Of a stretch of 64,000 nt of DNA, positions 22,057 through 33,748 are shown in pieces. Source of the stretch: Pilatotrama ljubarskyi (lineage: Eukaryota; Basidiomycota; Agaricomycetes; Polyporales; Polyporaceae). Within the stretch, counting starts at the first letter, position 1, and the number at the start of each line of letters is the position of its first letter. The stretch spans positions 104,974 through 168,973 of the forward strand of contig MU277733.1 of the NCBI GenBank assembly GCA_022385805.1. The letters are read 5' to 3'. The notes below the pieces were generated by a model. The model was not told where the DNA came from. It did not search any database and saw only the letters and a program-made list of their open reading frames with translations. The translations under genes and the position numbers were made by a program.

Positions 22057-25000
22057 CTACGGCGCAGCATACCCTTCTGCAGCGTATTCGTCCTCCCTGG
22101 CATCCTCATCGCTGCAATCACAGGCAGGTCCCATACACTGTGGGTTCTCTTGAAGGTCCTCGTCCACGTCGAGGCTTGCGTGAGCTTCGAGTTCCTCGTC
22201 CTCCGAGTCCAACGCGATGCCATCGTCATCCACAGTGGCATGGTCGTGCGAGGTCAACAGGCGACCGTGCAGCCGTCCACCTAAGCGGCCTTCGCGGAGC
22301 TCGGGCACGAGCTGTAGAACGTCCTCTTCGCAGTGCACTTGAGACTCCGAGGGCGTGTCACCTGTGCCCTCCGCTTTGAGAAGTTTGTCCTCGCCTGTCC
22401 CGTTGCGCGCGGTATGCGACTCATCACTACTTGAGGAATCCGAGAGGATATCTTCGTCAATGTCACGCCATGTGAATCCCTCGCCATCAAAGGCGGCGCA
22501 CGACGGGATAGTGGCTCCCTGGTGACCGATGCCGTTGCCGTAGTAGCGCATGAACATATCTCGATCGACGAAACTGAGGCGTAGTCAGTTGCCAAGTCCA
22601 CCGACGAGGATGCCAACGGTGCGCATGACTCACCAGTTCACATAGTGGTAGCAGTAATCTGCGCCCTCTGCAGGCTGCTCGGTTGGGAACCTTTTGCCAG
22701 CAATTGCTTGACGTGCGAGAGAAGGGCCAGGAAGCAGACTGTCGGTGCGTCCGTGAGCGAACGCGGGAATGATATGCGCGCCGCGAACAACAGCGGCGGG
22801 GTCAACAAAGCCAAAAGGCTCCTGGTCGGACGAGCATGGGACGAACTGGAGGCGATGCAGACGTCTGGTCTGAAAGCCGCCGGGTGTGCTAGTGTCTAGA
22901 TGGAACCAGCGTACCCAGAGCACGTCGACTCGGGTGCGCTCACTGACCCCAGGCGCCCGCCCGTCACGCGCCAGAAAGCACACGTTCACATGCAGAATCC
23001 TCAGAACCCGCGCATACCAGTATGGGTGAGCCTGGTCTTCGCTTCCAGGTGAAGCTAGGAGGAGTATGTCAGGATGGCTACGGGGATTGATGGACTCCTG
23101 AGTGCGCCGACGGTCGTATGTTGTATAATTGACCCGCAGCACGCGGTGCCAGTACACCCGATTGTTGTAAAAACCAACCTGCGCGCGGTCACCAGGGGTG
23201 TACCCTGACGCTGTGTCACGCGGGACGATGCCGTTTCGAGCCAGGATATGCTCCTGCAGGCTAGGGATGAAGTCCTATTGACGGTGGTGAGTCGGTTGTA
23301 AAAGGATACACATTTTGAGGTATGTCAAGATACTTACGATGAGTGCTAAGTCACCGTGATTGGCCAATACCCAGGCGTTCAGATCATCGTGATCCCTTTG
23401 GGCGTGTGCGATGTGATAGCGTTCGAGCGGGTTTGCTGTGTATGGGAGGCACTCTCCTTCCAGATGCTCCCTGGAGTTGCCTCGGGCGGGCTCGGCGTCA
23501 TGCTCACTACCCGGCTGTATTGGCTCGTAAACTGGGAGTGATCATATGTAGTAGTGTGAGAGACATTACTGACCTCAGATGATGCAGTGCGCCCCGCGCG
23601 CGCTGCATCCACTCTAAGTTTGATCATGCGGAGCTTCTCAGCTCTACGCATGCTCTGCGCGACTTGGAATGCAGCCTTGATTTTGTTCGTGCGCGCGTAC
23701 GCGCGCTTCGCATGGCAATGCTCGAGTTCGCCCTAGTATCATGCGCCAGGGATGACATGTGAGCTCGAAAGTACAATTGATCGACCTGACATAGATATGC
23801 GCACCGTCTGCGTGGAGGTACCATCTCCTGCAGCGACTGCACGGATGGCCGGGGCAAAATCGCGCATGGCGTGGAATTTATAAGTTGCGTAGCTGAAGTG
23901 CTTAACCTTGCGGGTATTGGTAGCTGCAGGTGGTCGCACGGCAGCACGTCCCTTCCCTTTCGAGGTTTGAGCAGCCTTACGACGGCCGCGTGCAGCGTCA
24001 TCCTTGCCAGGAAGCTCGAACGTGACGTAGTTGACACAGACACTCTTCGCAAATACACGAACGTCGCGCCCGACGCTGACTGTGGCATTGTCAAGGCCGT
24101 CGAGCGTTATGTCAGTATGTTCTCTCAACTTAGCAAGTGCGTGCCACGTTGCTAGGCTGAAAACGAGTTCCAGCACATTCTTGTTGTCAGACTTCCGTGC
24201 GAGCAGATGTTCGTATGCGGGGATAAAGCACTACATCACAGTGAGTAGTTTGCACCCACACGCCACTGTGCACTGGCATGACAAGGACGTACAAGTAGCC
24301 GCGCTTCGAAATCGCGTGCAGCCAGATGGCCTTGACTGGAAACATTGCTAGCGAAACGTCGGATGGTCGAGCGACCAAAGCTCGGCACCTGTCTATATCT
24401 TGAAGCACTCAGCAATGAGGCTTGATACGTACATGGGCACTTGACTTACCGAGAGTTCAGTTCTTGAATTGTGTCTTCCCCAACCGCATAGAGGATACGC
24501 AGAAGATGGATCCAGGTTGACTTCCAGACACCGAGCTCAAATTCATGTAGTAGATCAGGGACGAAAAGCGAATAGAAATTAAAGGAGTGTTCACGGAGTC
24601 GTATCGAGAAGGCAGACTGGACTCGAATATGAACTAATCAGAGACTCAGAACATATGACGAAGATCGAGTTGAAGTGCTTACACGCGTCGGGGTCAGCGA
24701 GAGTGGATCCAGAACACGAGCGATGTATGCACTTGTCAGCGGGAGTCCATCTTGAAAGACCCAGCGGCGTGCCATCTCTGTACGATAGATAGCGTCGTTG
24801 TCGTCCAATCGGACCCTGTTGCGGCGGAAGAGATCGTTCCGTGTGCCCATCTCGATGATCTTATCCTTATTTATCCGGCAGCGTGGACATGGGCACTTCG
24901 CAAAGTATTTCAAGCACGCCAATAGCATCCTAAGAAAATATGAGTTTTGCTAGTCATGCAACCACGGGAGGGATGGTGTACTTCTCTGGGTAATCAGCAG

Positions 25001-27019
25001 CGTACAATAGAAACCGTATAAAGAGTCGGCGTCGTACATCATCCCCACATAATAGAACAAGTCCGTGAACGTATGCGTACACAAATGCATCGTCGAGAAG
25101 CAGGAGCCAGATGCGTTGGATGAGTTCCCGCTTCAGGAATGTCAAGACAGCTGCTGTCGCAGCAAGTCCATATAGCTTCATGTACGCGTCTTGGAGAGTG
25201 TCAGGGAGCTTGCATACCATGGCAGGTGAATGGGTTAGCAAGGAGATGGTAATACGGGAACAGAGACATACAGTGGGAAAATATGCGAGATGATGTGCTG
25301 CAAATGAGGTTGGGCGTGCGCGGACATACTTGCTTTGTGAAAGGAAGAAGGCATAGAGTGGCCATAAAGAGGCGTGGCCAAAGGTCGAGGCCTGGGTAGA
25401 GTCGGAGTATAGACTCATACCTAGAACAGCGTACTCGAGATCGATGGGGTCGCCTGCCTCACGCGGTTGTTGGCGCATTCGGGCATCCTCCTCCAGATAT
25501 ACATCGGCATGCCATGCTTCGGAGTACACTCGGATCCCTTCATCCTCAGGTTCGCTGTCAGTGCCCGAGGGTGAGGCTGACTCTGCAGAGGATTCCGAGT
25601 GGGCTCCTAGACCGTCGGGGGCAAGCGATTGGGATGGGGATGCAGGGATGATGACGGGAGAGTCGAATGCAGGTGCCAAGTTGGAGGTTCCAGGCTCACC
25701 CGATCTGACCACGAAATCCAGGGACGACTGATCTGACCCAGATGCATGGGAGGTAGGCATGGCTCTTGACGCAGGGGCTGGGGTGCTCGGTGTTGAGTCA
25801 GAGTCATCACTGGCATCGTCGGGTAGATCTCGAAGCCAGAAGAGTTTGTGAGGGATGAAGTGCCAGCTACGCACACATGGGTCTTTGCAGGCGGCAGTCA
25901 CGACTTCAAGGATGGGGCGGTAGTAGACCTCCTCCACAGTGAACTCCGGAACCTCGTCTTCAGAGAGATATGGTGCCCCTTCCTTCGGCAGGCGTATCTT
26001 CACTGATCCCTTGATCCAGCGGTCGTCCGCTGAGAACGGTGATGCTTCTGTGTCCTCTGAATAGTCATCGAGGCGCCGAAGTTCGCGAGCAGCATCAAAA
26101 CCAGCAAGATCCTTCGGGTTAAAATCCACTTCCTGCATCATCTGAGCGAGCGTGTTCATCTGAGGGTGGGATTTGAGATTACTCTCACTATTCTGCCAGT
26201 ACACCATTGTAAATATAGAGGGGTTAGGGAAGGGCGCATAGGGTGGTGGGACTGTGAGCGCCGTCTCCAAGCCCTTAGGGACAGGACGTGGTCGGAGCAG
26301 GTTAGGAGTGGCTGATGGCCCGATCGGAGGAAAGCTGAGAGGGTCGTAAATAGTCTCTATGCTTGTGTCTCCATCTGGATCCCGCTGTGGCCGAACGGTA
26401 TAGACGCGGTATAAGCCGAACTTGTCTGGGCGTGTCTTGATCAAGGGGGAACACGGGACATGGGCAGCAAAATCAGGGACAGGGGGGGGCGTAGGCATGT
26501 TGTGAGGGTGTGCATCGTCAAGGACTGGCTCAAAGGCCCGTGGGGATGGAGGCAGTGACGGTGGAGACGGAACACGGAGGTGACTGGGGAGGCCCGTCTT
26601 CGAGGATGGCAGCAGATCCTTTAGCTTTGCTGGCATTCGTCGTATGCGTCCTGCACGACTGATCATGGCTGGATCAGGACTCGGAGGTGACGGGGTTTTG
26701 GACAAAACCTCCTCCATTCGCTCGGACTGCCAGTGTCAAGTACACATTTTAAGATTAGCCCGAGGATCCCTCCACCATGTATGCTGGCATGCTTGAGTGA
26801 TTCACGACATACCTCTGCCAGCCCTTCTTCAGGCTCTAGGGGCTCCGATGCCCCTCTGTCCTTCTTGCGCTTCCTAGCGAGACTGCCATCAATATTCTCG
26901 GCCTTCCGTTTGCGTATCGTCTCGCGCAGCGCTGGACCAGACAACTTGCACGCCTTGACATGGATTGTGTGAGCACGTTTGTCCAGGAAGACCTTCTTGC
27001 ACCCAAGGCAAGGAGGCAT
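22057..27019 (-). CDS. Plavaka-family transposase, apparently intact
   Basis: Predicted 1449-aa transposase of the basidiomycete Plavaka group (CACTA-like cut-and-paste elements). Eleven exons, minus strand: 26813..27019, 25272..26726, 24982..25208, 24683..24929, 24450..24616, 24293..24398, 23805..24230, 23570..23732, 23338..23531, 22634..23274, 22057..22573 (4350 nt, no stop). In order: an N-terminal C2H2-like finger (CLGCKKVFLDKRAHTIHVKAC); a Ser/Pro-rich linker; FIPHKLFW; LPDTLQDAYMKLYG; LLLLDDAFVYAYVHG; a Cys motif CPCPRCRINKDK; the hallmark FVPDLLHEFELGVWKSTW with the presumed catalytic Asp and His; YRQVPSFGRSTIRRF; GELEHCHAKRAYARTNK; VNYTTYDRRR; HPYWYARV; FVDRDMFMRYYGNGIGH; then an acidic tail. 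Because all exons join in frame, the element may still be active. The start codon faces that of DUF6698 across 226 bp. Confidence 0.85.
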
Positions 27020-27245
27020 GATAGTCGTCGCAGAGAGCAGTGGTCAGAGTATATTGCAAAGCTGACGTCCGAGCGAGCACGGCGTCATGGTCAATCAGGA
27101 AATACAGAGACTCAAATAAGGTGCTGTACAGCACCGGGCCTACGACACAGCGGCACCACATGTATCCACAAAACATGAGCATAGACACGACGACTGCTGT
27201 TCATTCGACCACTCCGACCATCATCAAGTCCAAGCCCTCGCAGAA
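27020..27245. promoter_or_regulatory. shared divergent promoter, Plavaka/DUF6698
   Basis: Only 226 bp separate the two start codons, so core promoters must overlap or abut. No clear TATA box or palindrome was seen. Confidence 0.5.
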
Positions 27246-29385
27246 ATGAGCAAAAGAGTCAAAAGCAGCCACAAAAACAAGGGGAAGGCACGGCAAGACC
27301 CAGCGCCGCGAGCAAACCCGCACCATCTCCCTGTGTCGGCTCCGTTGCCTGGGAGCAGCGCCAACTTCGTCGGGCCCAGTACTGAGACTCCGCCGGCGTC
27401 CAGCAGGCCATTGTACGCTTCTCAACTTCTGCACGGTCCCACCGGTATGGAGCCTGGTACCTTATGTGGCAGTTTATACTGATGCTCACGGTATATGAAT
27501 GTATTATTATAGACTTCGAGCCCAGGTCAGGCACTACTATCACAAATGGCCACGACGACACAGCTGTCTCAGGAGCCAATGCCAAGCGTACTGCTGATAC
27601 AGCTGAGTCGGATGCTCTCGAGGTCACCGCCAGAAAGGCACGCCGCCGCCAACAAAGAGCATTTTCTCAGCTTATAGCTACCATGGACCATGATGTCGAG
27701 ACACGCAAGTGAGTGCCATATCCGTGCACGGCGTACCGCCTGCCTCTCGACAAAATATCACTGATCTCCTTGTTGCCATAGGATATCGACTTCTATTGAT
27801 CATTACCATAATCAGGCACGACTCGTCGCTCGGATTGTTCATCCCTTCATGAGTCCCTTCGAGGCTCTGACGTTTGGTATCGAATATGATGGCCCTGGAG
27901 AGATACCATCTGATGACGAATCGGAGCCTGACCTTCAAGTTACCGGTGAAGATTCTGATGCCGGAGCTCGTGTTGAGAGGTGAGCTTCTAGTACTCCCGG
28001 TCCGCTGGCACTGACTGTCGATTCATGACTCATATTCAGCAGGCGTGCAGAGCTTGCCCACCAGCGCGAACTTCTCTACCAGTACCAAGCCATCTTTGAG
28101 TGCCTCCCCGACCTCAAGACCTATGTGGAGTTCTTTGATGGAGACAGCATCAGGAGCGTTGGCGCTTATGTACGTCAAATATCAAAAGACCCGAGAGTCT
28201 GAAGAGCCTCTGTCGCTGCCGCTCACCATTATGCCTGACAGCTCCAGTTCAATATGAATGCCGCTCGGGGTGATGACTCAAATCGCATGCGTGAATCCAC
28301 CATCGCATATATGCAATCCCACGATCATGAAGGCTATTCCAAGGCGCCGTCTACTCTCGCAAAATTCCAACGTGGATGGCGTAACTGGTACACAGCCCGC
28401 CTTCTGTGCCCGCAGCGTCAACTGGCGGCGTTTGATAGAGACTGGGAACAGTGAGTGACTACCAGTGATGCCCCATTTGGAATCGTCTCACACGGCTACA
28501 CCACGGTCCAGGTTCTCGGCACATGTTATGAGCGCCACTGGCGGCATCGAGGTTCGCGGTGGCGATTTTCCGGCGTTCATGTACAGTCAAGCTTCTGCCC
28601 GGCCCACCGACAACCCCGACTCGGACGACCCGGGCACCATGCTTGCTGGCTTCCTCATGAGCACATTTTTAGTGATGGTACATGCTCCGCTCCTTTCATG
28701 CGTTGTTATGTTAGCACTCACGCCACTCAACCAGTGCTATAAGCGCCTTTGGACCGGGCCCAGCTCCGTTGCCCTGGCCTACGGTCGCAAGCTTAAGACG
28801 CCCGGCAAGCCTCCGCTGTCCCAGAAGTACAAGATATACCGTGTAAGCCCCCGGACGCTAGCGTATACGGTAGTCCTGGTATGTTCCACCCTAACATCCA
28901 TCGGATGATACTGGTAGTTTACATGCTACTGGTCCTGTCCTCACAGATCCGCGCCGAGCTCTCCAGCCAGGGCGCATTTGGCGAGACAGATGTAGGCGCA
29001 TACAACGGGTCCGACCTTTTCAACAGCATTGTCGAGCAGCTGGAGGACGACACCAATGCATGGGGCCAGGACACGCTTAGGTGGTGGAATGCGTGCGTTC
29101 CCCACTACTATCCTGTCCAAGACGACGACTGATATTGGTAGCTACAGCCGCGTTTTTGGCAACATGACGCGCACCGAGCCCCAGGTGGCCCGCGAGCTCA
29201 CCACAGCTGATCGCCTTCGTGCCGCGCGCCGCCGTAACAAGGACCGCGCCGCTGCGCAGAGTTCACAGGCCCCTAGGTGAGCCCTCACTAATATCATCAG
29301 TGCCTGCTAGGTATGCTCAATGACCTACAGTGCCTCGTCGTCCTCTGCTACAGCCCCTGCTGCCCACGCCGGGACTGCCGACTGA
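27246..29385 (+). CDS. DUF6698 domain protein
   Basis: Predicted 523-aa protein, ten exons: 27246..27444, 27513..27708, 27782..27979, 28040..28169, 28242..28450, 28512..28677, 28735..28878, 28947..29092, 29148..29276, 29331..29385 (1572 nt). Exon 4 has a NAGNAG acceptor, so 28043 is an alternative start for it. DUF6698 landmarks: WYTARLLCPQRQLAAFD; a GGIEVRGGDFPAFMY segment; LWTGPSSVALAYGRKLKTPG; SPRTLAYTVVLIRAELSS; and LEDDTNAWGQDTLRWWNARVFG. The N-terminus is Ser/Pro-rich and then strongly basic (RKARRRQQRAF); the C-terminus is basic (RLRAARRRNKDRAAAQ). DUF6698 proteins are widespread and multicopy in mushrooms and have no assigned biochemical role. Basic ends and the head-to-head position with an intact transposase suggest a DNA-binding accessory protein of the transposon, but this is inference. 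Confidence 0.75.
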
Positions 29386-30254
29386 AGTTCTCGCCCCCCA
29401 CACCACTCTGACTCGTGTACCATGATCTTAACCGTTTAGTCGCTCCTGAAGCCGATCTGCTCACTCGCTCTTGTCTTGCACCTTTAGCATAGCTTTTACT
29501 ATAATCTATCTCGCGCTCTGCAGTTTCCTGATTGCTCCTAGCTATGTTGTATGTTTCTATGGGCGATATATTGATATATTTGCCGCCGTGTATTCTATTT
29601 GGCAGTGCGTCTGCGCGATCCTGCGCCCCGTCCAGTCCGTGATCACCCGAGAAAGCAAGGCGTCAGTGCAGGCGGCCCCGCGCATTGCAAACCCTCGTCT
29701 CGCAATACATACCCCAACAGGCCATCCATACCGTTCCCTTGCGGTACTATTGTATGCCGCCCGTGGACAAATATGCGATGCATGCATGTCGTCTTCAGTA
29801 TAAGGTAGGAGCATTGTAATGCGAATGGATAATCCGTCCTGCTCGATAGGTTATGCAGCGCAGTATGGTGTATGCTTAAGTAGTCATATGTATGCACTAC
29901 TCCGTGCACTTTTGCTGATGACCCTGTCACCGCCACCCGGTGATGCCGCCCGCGTTTCTCTGGCGCTCCTCGCACTCCGCTACTACTGATACCGCCATCT
30001 CATCGGATCTCTGTTGACAACGTTGACAGAGTGCGTCCTGCTACGTGCCGTGGTCGATCCTCAAACTATCGACACTCGGTGCACATTCAATAACTGGAGA
30101 AATTGGTATCGTTCAAGGGCCCGGCAGACATTGCCCCAATCGGTAACCGGTGGCATCGAACGTCCCATCTGTTCATCCGTATTCATCGGACTGCTCCAGC
30201 TCAGAGCCGACGCCCTCCGTTATCGTGCTCGACTCACTCATCACAACGTAACTT
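29386..30254. other. intergenic, probable transposon arm plus F-box promoter
   Basis: 3' flank of the DUF6698 gene and 5' flank of the F-box gene. AT-richer than its surroundings around 29480-29600. No terminal repeat or coding exon could be fixed. Confidence 0.35.
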
Positions 30255-32122
30255 ATGCCAACGTCTGAGCTACTACTCCTCGCCCCCGAGTTGCTCATGC
30301 GCATCCTGCTGGAGCTGGATGCGCATGACCTGGCAGTCTGCAGAGCTGTACGTTCCCTGCATCGTACCCTCGTGAGGTGCGTTCTGGCACTGACGATAAT
30401 CCTGTAGGTCTGTAAATTACTAAGGGCTCTGGCTGGCTCCTCGTTGGTACAGTATAAGCATACCCTCGCTCTTTCTGCAATGAAAAATGGGCCTCTCCAT
30501 GGACCGGCGATCGCAGTCCGCCTGACGGCGATCAGGACATACCGAGCAGCTTGGGCGTCGTATGCGTTACAACCGAATACCGAACTCATGCGTTACTTCA
30601 TGGCCGATGGTCGTGTGCAATCATTCCAGCCCGAGTTCAGACGCTTCATGGGTCCCCTGATCGGCTTTCTGGCTGGATCTCTTCTGACACTGTGGTGCGC
30701 TCCATCGCCCATCCGCGGTCTCGAGGCACAAACATGGTCGTGGGACCTCCAACTTTCTGCCTTCGAACTTCAGCAAGGAATCGTCGATCTATCACAAGAT
30801 GTGGCAGTTGCTTGTGGAATAGATACGGTCGACCGCAGGTACTGTGCCCTGCTCTTCAGACATTCCTGCATAGATAATTCAAATGTTCTCATTGCCTGTG
30901 GCAGCAACGCCCAGTGTCATATACTCACCTTTTGGCCGAACGGCCGCATGGTTCATCATCCGGCTGCCGCACAACCTGTCATCTCCGTTCACGCACCTCG
31001 TGCGCACGTATCAGAGATTGCGCTCCGGGGAGACCTGCTCTCCTTATCCTTGTGGGGCGCGTTCGACAGCACTGTCGTAAAGCTCTATAACTGGAAGACC
31101 GGCCTGCTCCTAGGGGTAGGTTGATACTCGGATCGACGGAGACGATTGACTGATTGTCTTCTCAGGAGTTCACATCTCTACCATTGGACTGGGTACACCA
31201 TGTATTCCTGGATGACTGCACGCTGATCATATCGAACCAGAACCACCTCTGGGTCTACGTTGTTGATCATGCCGGTGCCGTGCCGCCCCTGGCGGCGGCT
31301 CCGGATTACATTCTGCGACTTCCTGGCGACAATGACCATCAGCAGAAGTCAGACGTGATCGATTTGACCTGTAATGAGTCCTTGGCTGCAGCAGATCATG
31401 TAGGCCTCTTTGGACCTGACCCGGATGCGACCCTGCTCTCGGTTCGGTTCGCACTAACTTGCTGCAATATTTTCCATCGGTGTCATGGCCGCCAGCGCTA
31501 TAGGGACTACAATCTCTGCATCCCTCGTCTCGCTCTCCTCTGCCTCCTCAAGTCTTCGATGCCGAGACCTCCGGGTCGAACGGTAGAACTGCAGTGGGAG
31601 GAATGGTCCCACCGCGGAAGCCTTCTGCTGCGTACGCGGCACGAGACATTGAGGGGATCTCTCGTCCCAACGTCCTTCCTGGGGTCCCGCTTCGCCCTCG
31701 CGATAGACTCATCACAAGAGGACCCTCCCTACATCAGTCGCACCGACGTCTACATCTTCGAAGCGCACCTCCATGCCCAGTCTGACGGCCCCGAAGCCGA
31801 ACGTGCGCGTGAGCACGCGTCGCGTTACATCAATTTCGGCGCCACAGGTATCGAGACGGACGGATGCAGCTGCTTCCCGGCAGCCAGAACCTCGCTGCCT
31901 TACCGGATAATCCATAAGGAGATCGTATACGAGGAACATGATGAAATGGCCATCTATGAGTCAAGCCGAGTGGTGATGCTGGACGACGGAGTGGCATTGT
32001 TGGTGCGTTCGGGGCGCCGAATCTGATCTCCTCCTACAAATTAATATCCATCACAGCGCGAGGGTAGTCATCCGGTCACCTATCAGAAGATGATCACAAA
32101 GTGCTACACGTTCTCTGTGTGA
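30255..32122 (+). CDS. F-box protein with C-terminal beta-rich domain
   Basis: Predicted 545-aa protein, exons 30255..30347, 30408..30838, 30905..31115, 31166..32002 and 32057..32122 (1638 nt). The F-box sits at the very N-terminus (APELLMRILLELDAHDLAVC) and is followed by VCKLLRALAGSSLVQYK, where Skp1 contact helices are expected. The body has recurrent beta-like units, such as CHILTFWPNGRMV, VVKLYNWKTGLLLG, TLIISNQNHLWVYVV, LPYRIIHKEIVYEE and VVMLDDGVALL, which suggests a propeller. The second intron is a 66-nt in-frame intron that could be mistaken for coding. The last exon ends CYTFSV. It is the intact relative of the broken gene at 3526-5406, with exon 4 of equal length (837 nt). Likely an SCF ubiquitin-ligase substrate receptor; targets unknown. 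Confidence 0.75.
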
Positions 32123-32240
32123 GGTTACGCCACTCGCTGTAGTCGAACTTCACGAGCACGTCGGTCCCTTCTAGCACGACTTACCATCCTTCCCGTATAC
32201 TGACCCTCCTGACTTCATGCCTGGCTCCATGTATTACCAG

Positions 32241-32719
32241 GGACGTGCTCGCGCGTTAAGTTCGTGCCTTCAAGTTACGATGTGTCTATATATCTGCGCT
32301 TCGAAGAGCTAGTCGTACTCGCGTCCGCGGCCGCTGTCGAACCCCATCTTTCACACCCGGGAAGGATGCTTTACCTTCCGCGAGGCGAACACGACGATCT
32401 TAGAAACTACCAATACGCTCGAACCTGCCTTCCCGCACTGGTGTGGACGGCACACGATCTCGACGTCGTACAACACTTGCCGGGACATCCGTTGTCGACG
32501 CTCTCACCCTCGCACACGGAAGCGACTAACGGAGCCCTCGTTCTTCGCCATGAGTGCCGCACGGGCCACGTCGAAGAGTTCAGTCGACGTGCGCGCTCCC
32601 TATCTGACGAGGAGGTCAAGATCGTGCTCGGATGCATGCGAGCGGAGTCGCCTACATACACAATTGTACCCATTCGCCCAGCCACGCCTGGCGCTTCGCT
32701 TTCAAGGGCCCTTCGCTGA
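32241..32719 (+). CDS. hypothetical protein fragment, start not found
   Basis: Open frame of about 159 codons beginning after a possible acceptor CAG at 32238-32240 and ending ASLSRALR. It contains YDVSIYLRFEELVVLASA, ARTCLPALVWTAHDLD and SDEEVKIVLGCMRAE. There is no ATG in frame near its start, so an upstream exon would be needed. I recognise no family. It may be a decayed or lineage-specific gene downstream of the F-box gene, or a chance frame. Confidence 0.3.
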
Positions 32720-33160
32720 ATATTAAATGTCCGTTCTCCGGCACATCGCGGCGCACTGCGCAGATCCTTTGCATCTGCAGCTTCAGGCTGCAGTCGAGTC
32801 GTGGGCGCGAGGGCGGCTCGCTCTCCTCAGCCACGGGCGTGCGTTGCGCGGCATTGACAGATTCGGGCACGAGCGTCGAGTTCGTCGACTCTAAACGCAA
32901 GGCGATAACTAGACTGCCATGTAATCCAGCCACCAGCTCCCATGGCGTAGACTACACATAGACCCATGTCCATTATTTTGAAGCAGCACGCTGTAGCTCC
33001 GACGCCGGTCACTCGGATGCACTCATGACGGATGGCATACGTACTATTCACTCCCAAGCTTCACTCAGGCGATTAAGAGAAACCCAATCCCATTGATGAA
33101 CAGTCGTCTACAATAACGAACTACCCATCTCCTGCGGCACTAACAAGCCCCTGAAGCCGT

Positions 33161-33748
33161 TCACGAGATCGTGATCCTCTTCGGCGCCTGCTCAGGCGTC
33201 GTCCTCGGGAAGGTGACGGTCAGGACGCCGTTCTCCATGGACGCCTTGATCTCCTCAGGCTGTAGTATGATCGTGGTCAGCATGATGTTCTTGGAGCACA
33301 GCAGTGACCGGAGATGACATACCTTTATGCCCTGAGGGACAGGCAACGACCGCGAGAACTTGCCGTACCGCCGCTCGCGGACCGAGTAGCCTTTCTCGTC
33401 CCGCTCGCTGGAAATGGTTGACTCGCCAGAGACGGTCAGGACGTTGTCCCGCACGTCGATCTGGACGTTCTCCTTTGACAGGCCAGGGAGTTCGAACGTG
33501 GCCGTCACGAGGTTCTTCTCCTGGTCCTCATGGACATCCATTCTGTCGATGAGCCGTCAGCACGATGCTCGTCTCCTGGAAATCAGCAGAGGCACTACTC
33601 ACCTTGGACGCATGGGCCTCGACGCAGAGTTGTCGCCCTGCTGTCTAGGCGCGACCGCCGACGTCCGTGCGTTGAAGGCCTCGTCGAAGAGGCGGTCGAA
33701 GTCGGCAAGGGAGTAGAACGGCTCGGTGAAGAACGTTGAGAGCGCCAT
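33161..33748 (-). CDS. Small heat-shock protein, Hsp20 family (copy A)
   Basis: 154-aa ATP-independent holdase chaperone. Exons, minus strand: 33603..33748, 33323..33542 and 33161..33259 (465 nt). N-terminal arm MALSTFFTEPFYSLADFDRL, then a complete alpha-crystallin domain: DVHEDQEKNLVTATFELPG, VQIDVRDNVLTVSGES, ERRYGKFSRSLPVP and ASMENGVLTVTFPR, ending KRITIS with the Ile-x-Ile anchor for oligomer packing. The second intron stays in frame, so a single-exon reading would insert about 21 residues. It is divergent from copy B at 34530, with which it shares intron positions and an identical 220-nt middle exon length, so the pair arose by duplication. A good heat-shock element lies between them. 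Confidence 0.92.

Larger units (their letters stand above)
21100..30200. mobile_element. Plavaka-type DNA transposon, ends not resolved
   Basis: Interval holding the Plavaka transposase gene (22057-27019) and the divergent DUF6698 gene (27246-29385). Terminal inverted repeats and target duplications were looked for by eye at 21.0-22.0 and 29.4-30.2 kb and not found, so these outer limits are only the edges of the neighbouring LRR-like and F-box genes. Whether DUF6698 belongs to the element is inference from its head-to-head position. Confidence 0.5.

Noticed and set aside
21000..30200. Search by eye for CACTA-type terminal inverted repeats around the Plavaka gene
   Set aside because: Only a shared 11-mer (CATTGTAATGC at about 21833 and 29812, direct orientation) was seen; such a match is expected by chance in about a kilobase of each flank.
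32407..32685. 92-aa minus-strand frame opposite the hypothetical fragment at 32241-32719
   Set aside because: Shadow frame of the plus-strand sequence without any domain or start context.
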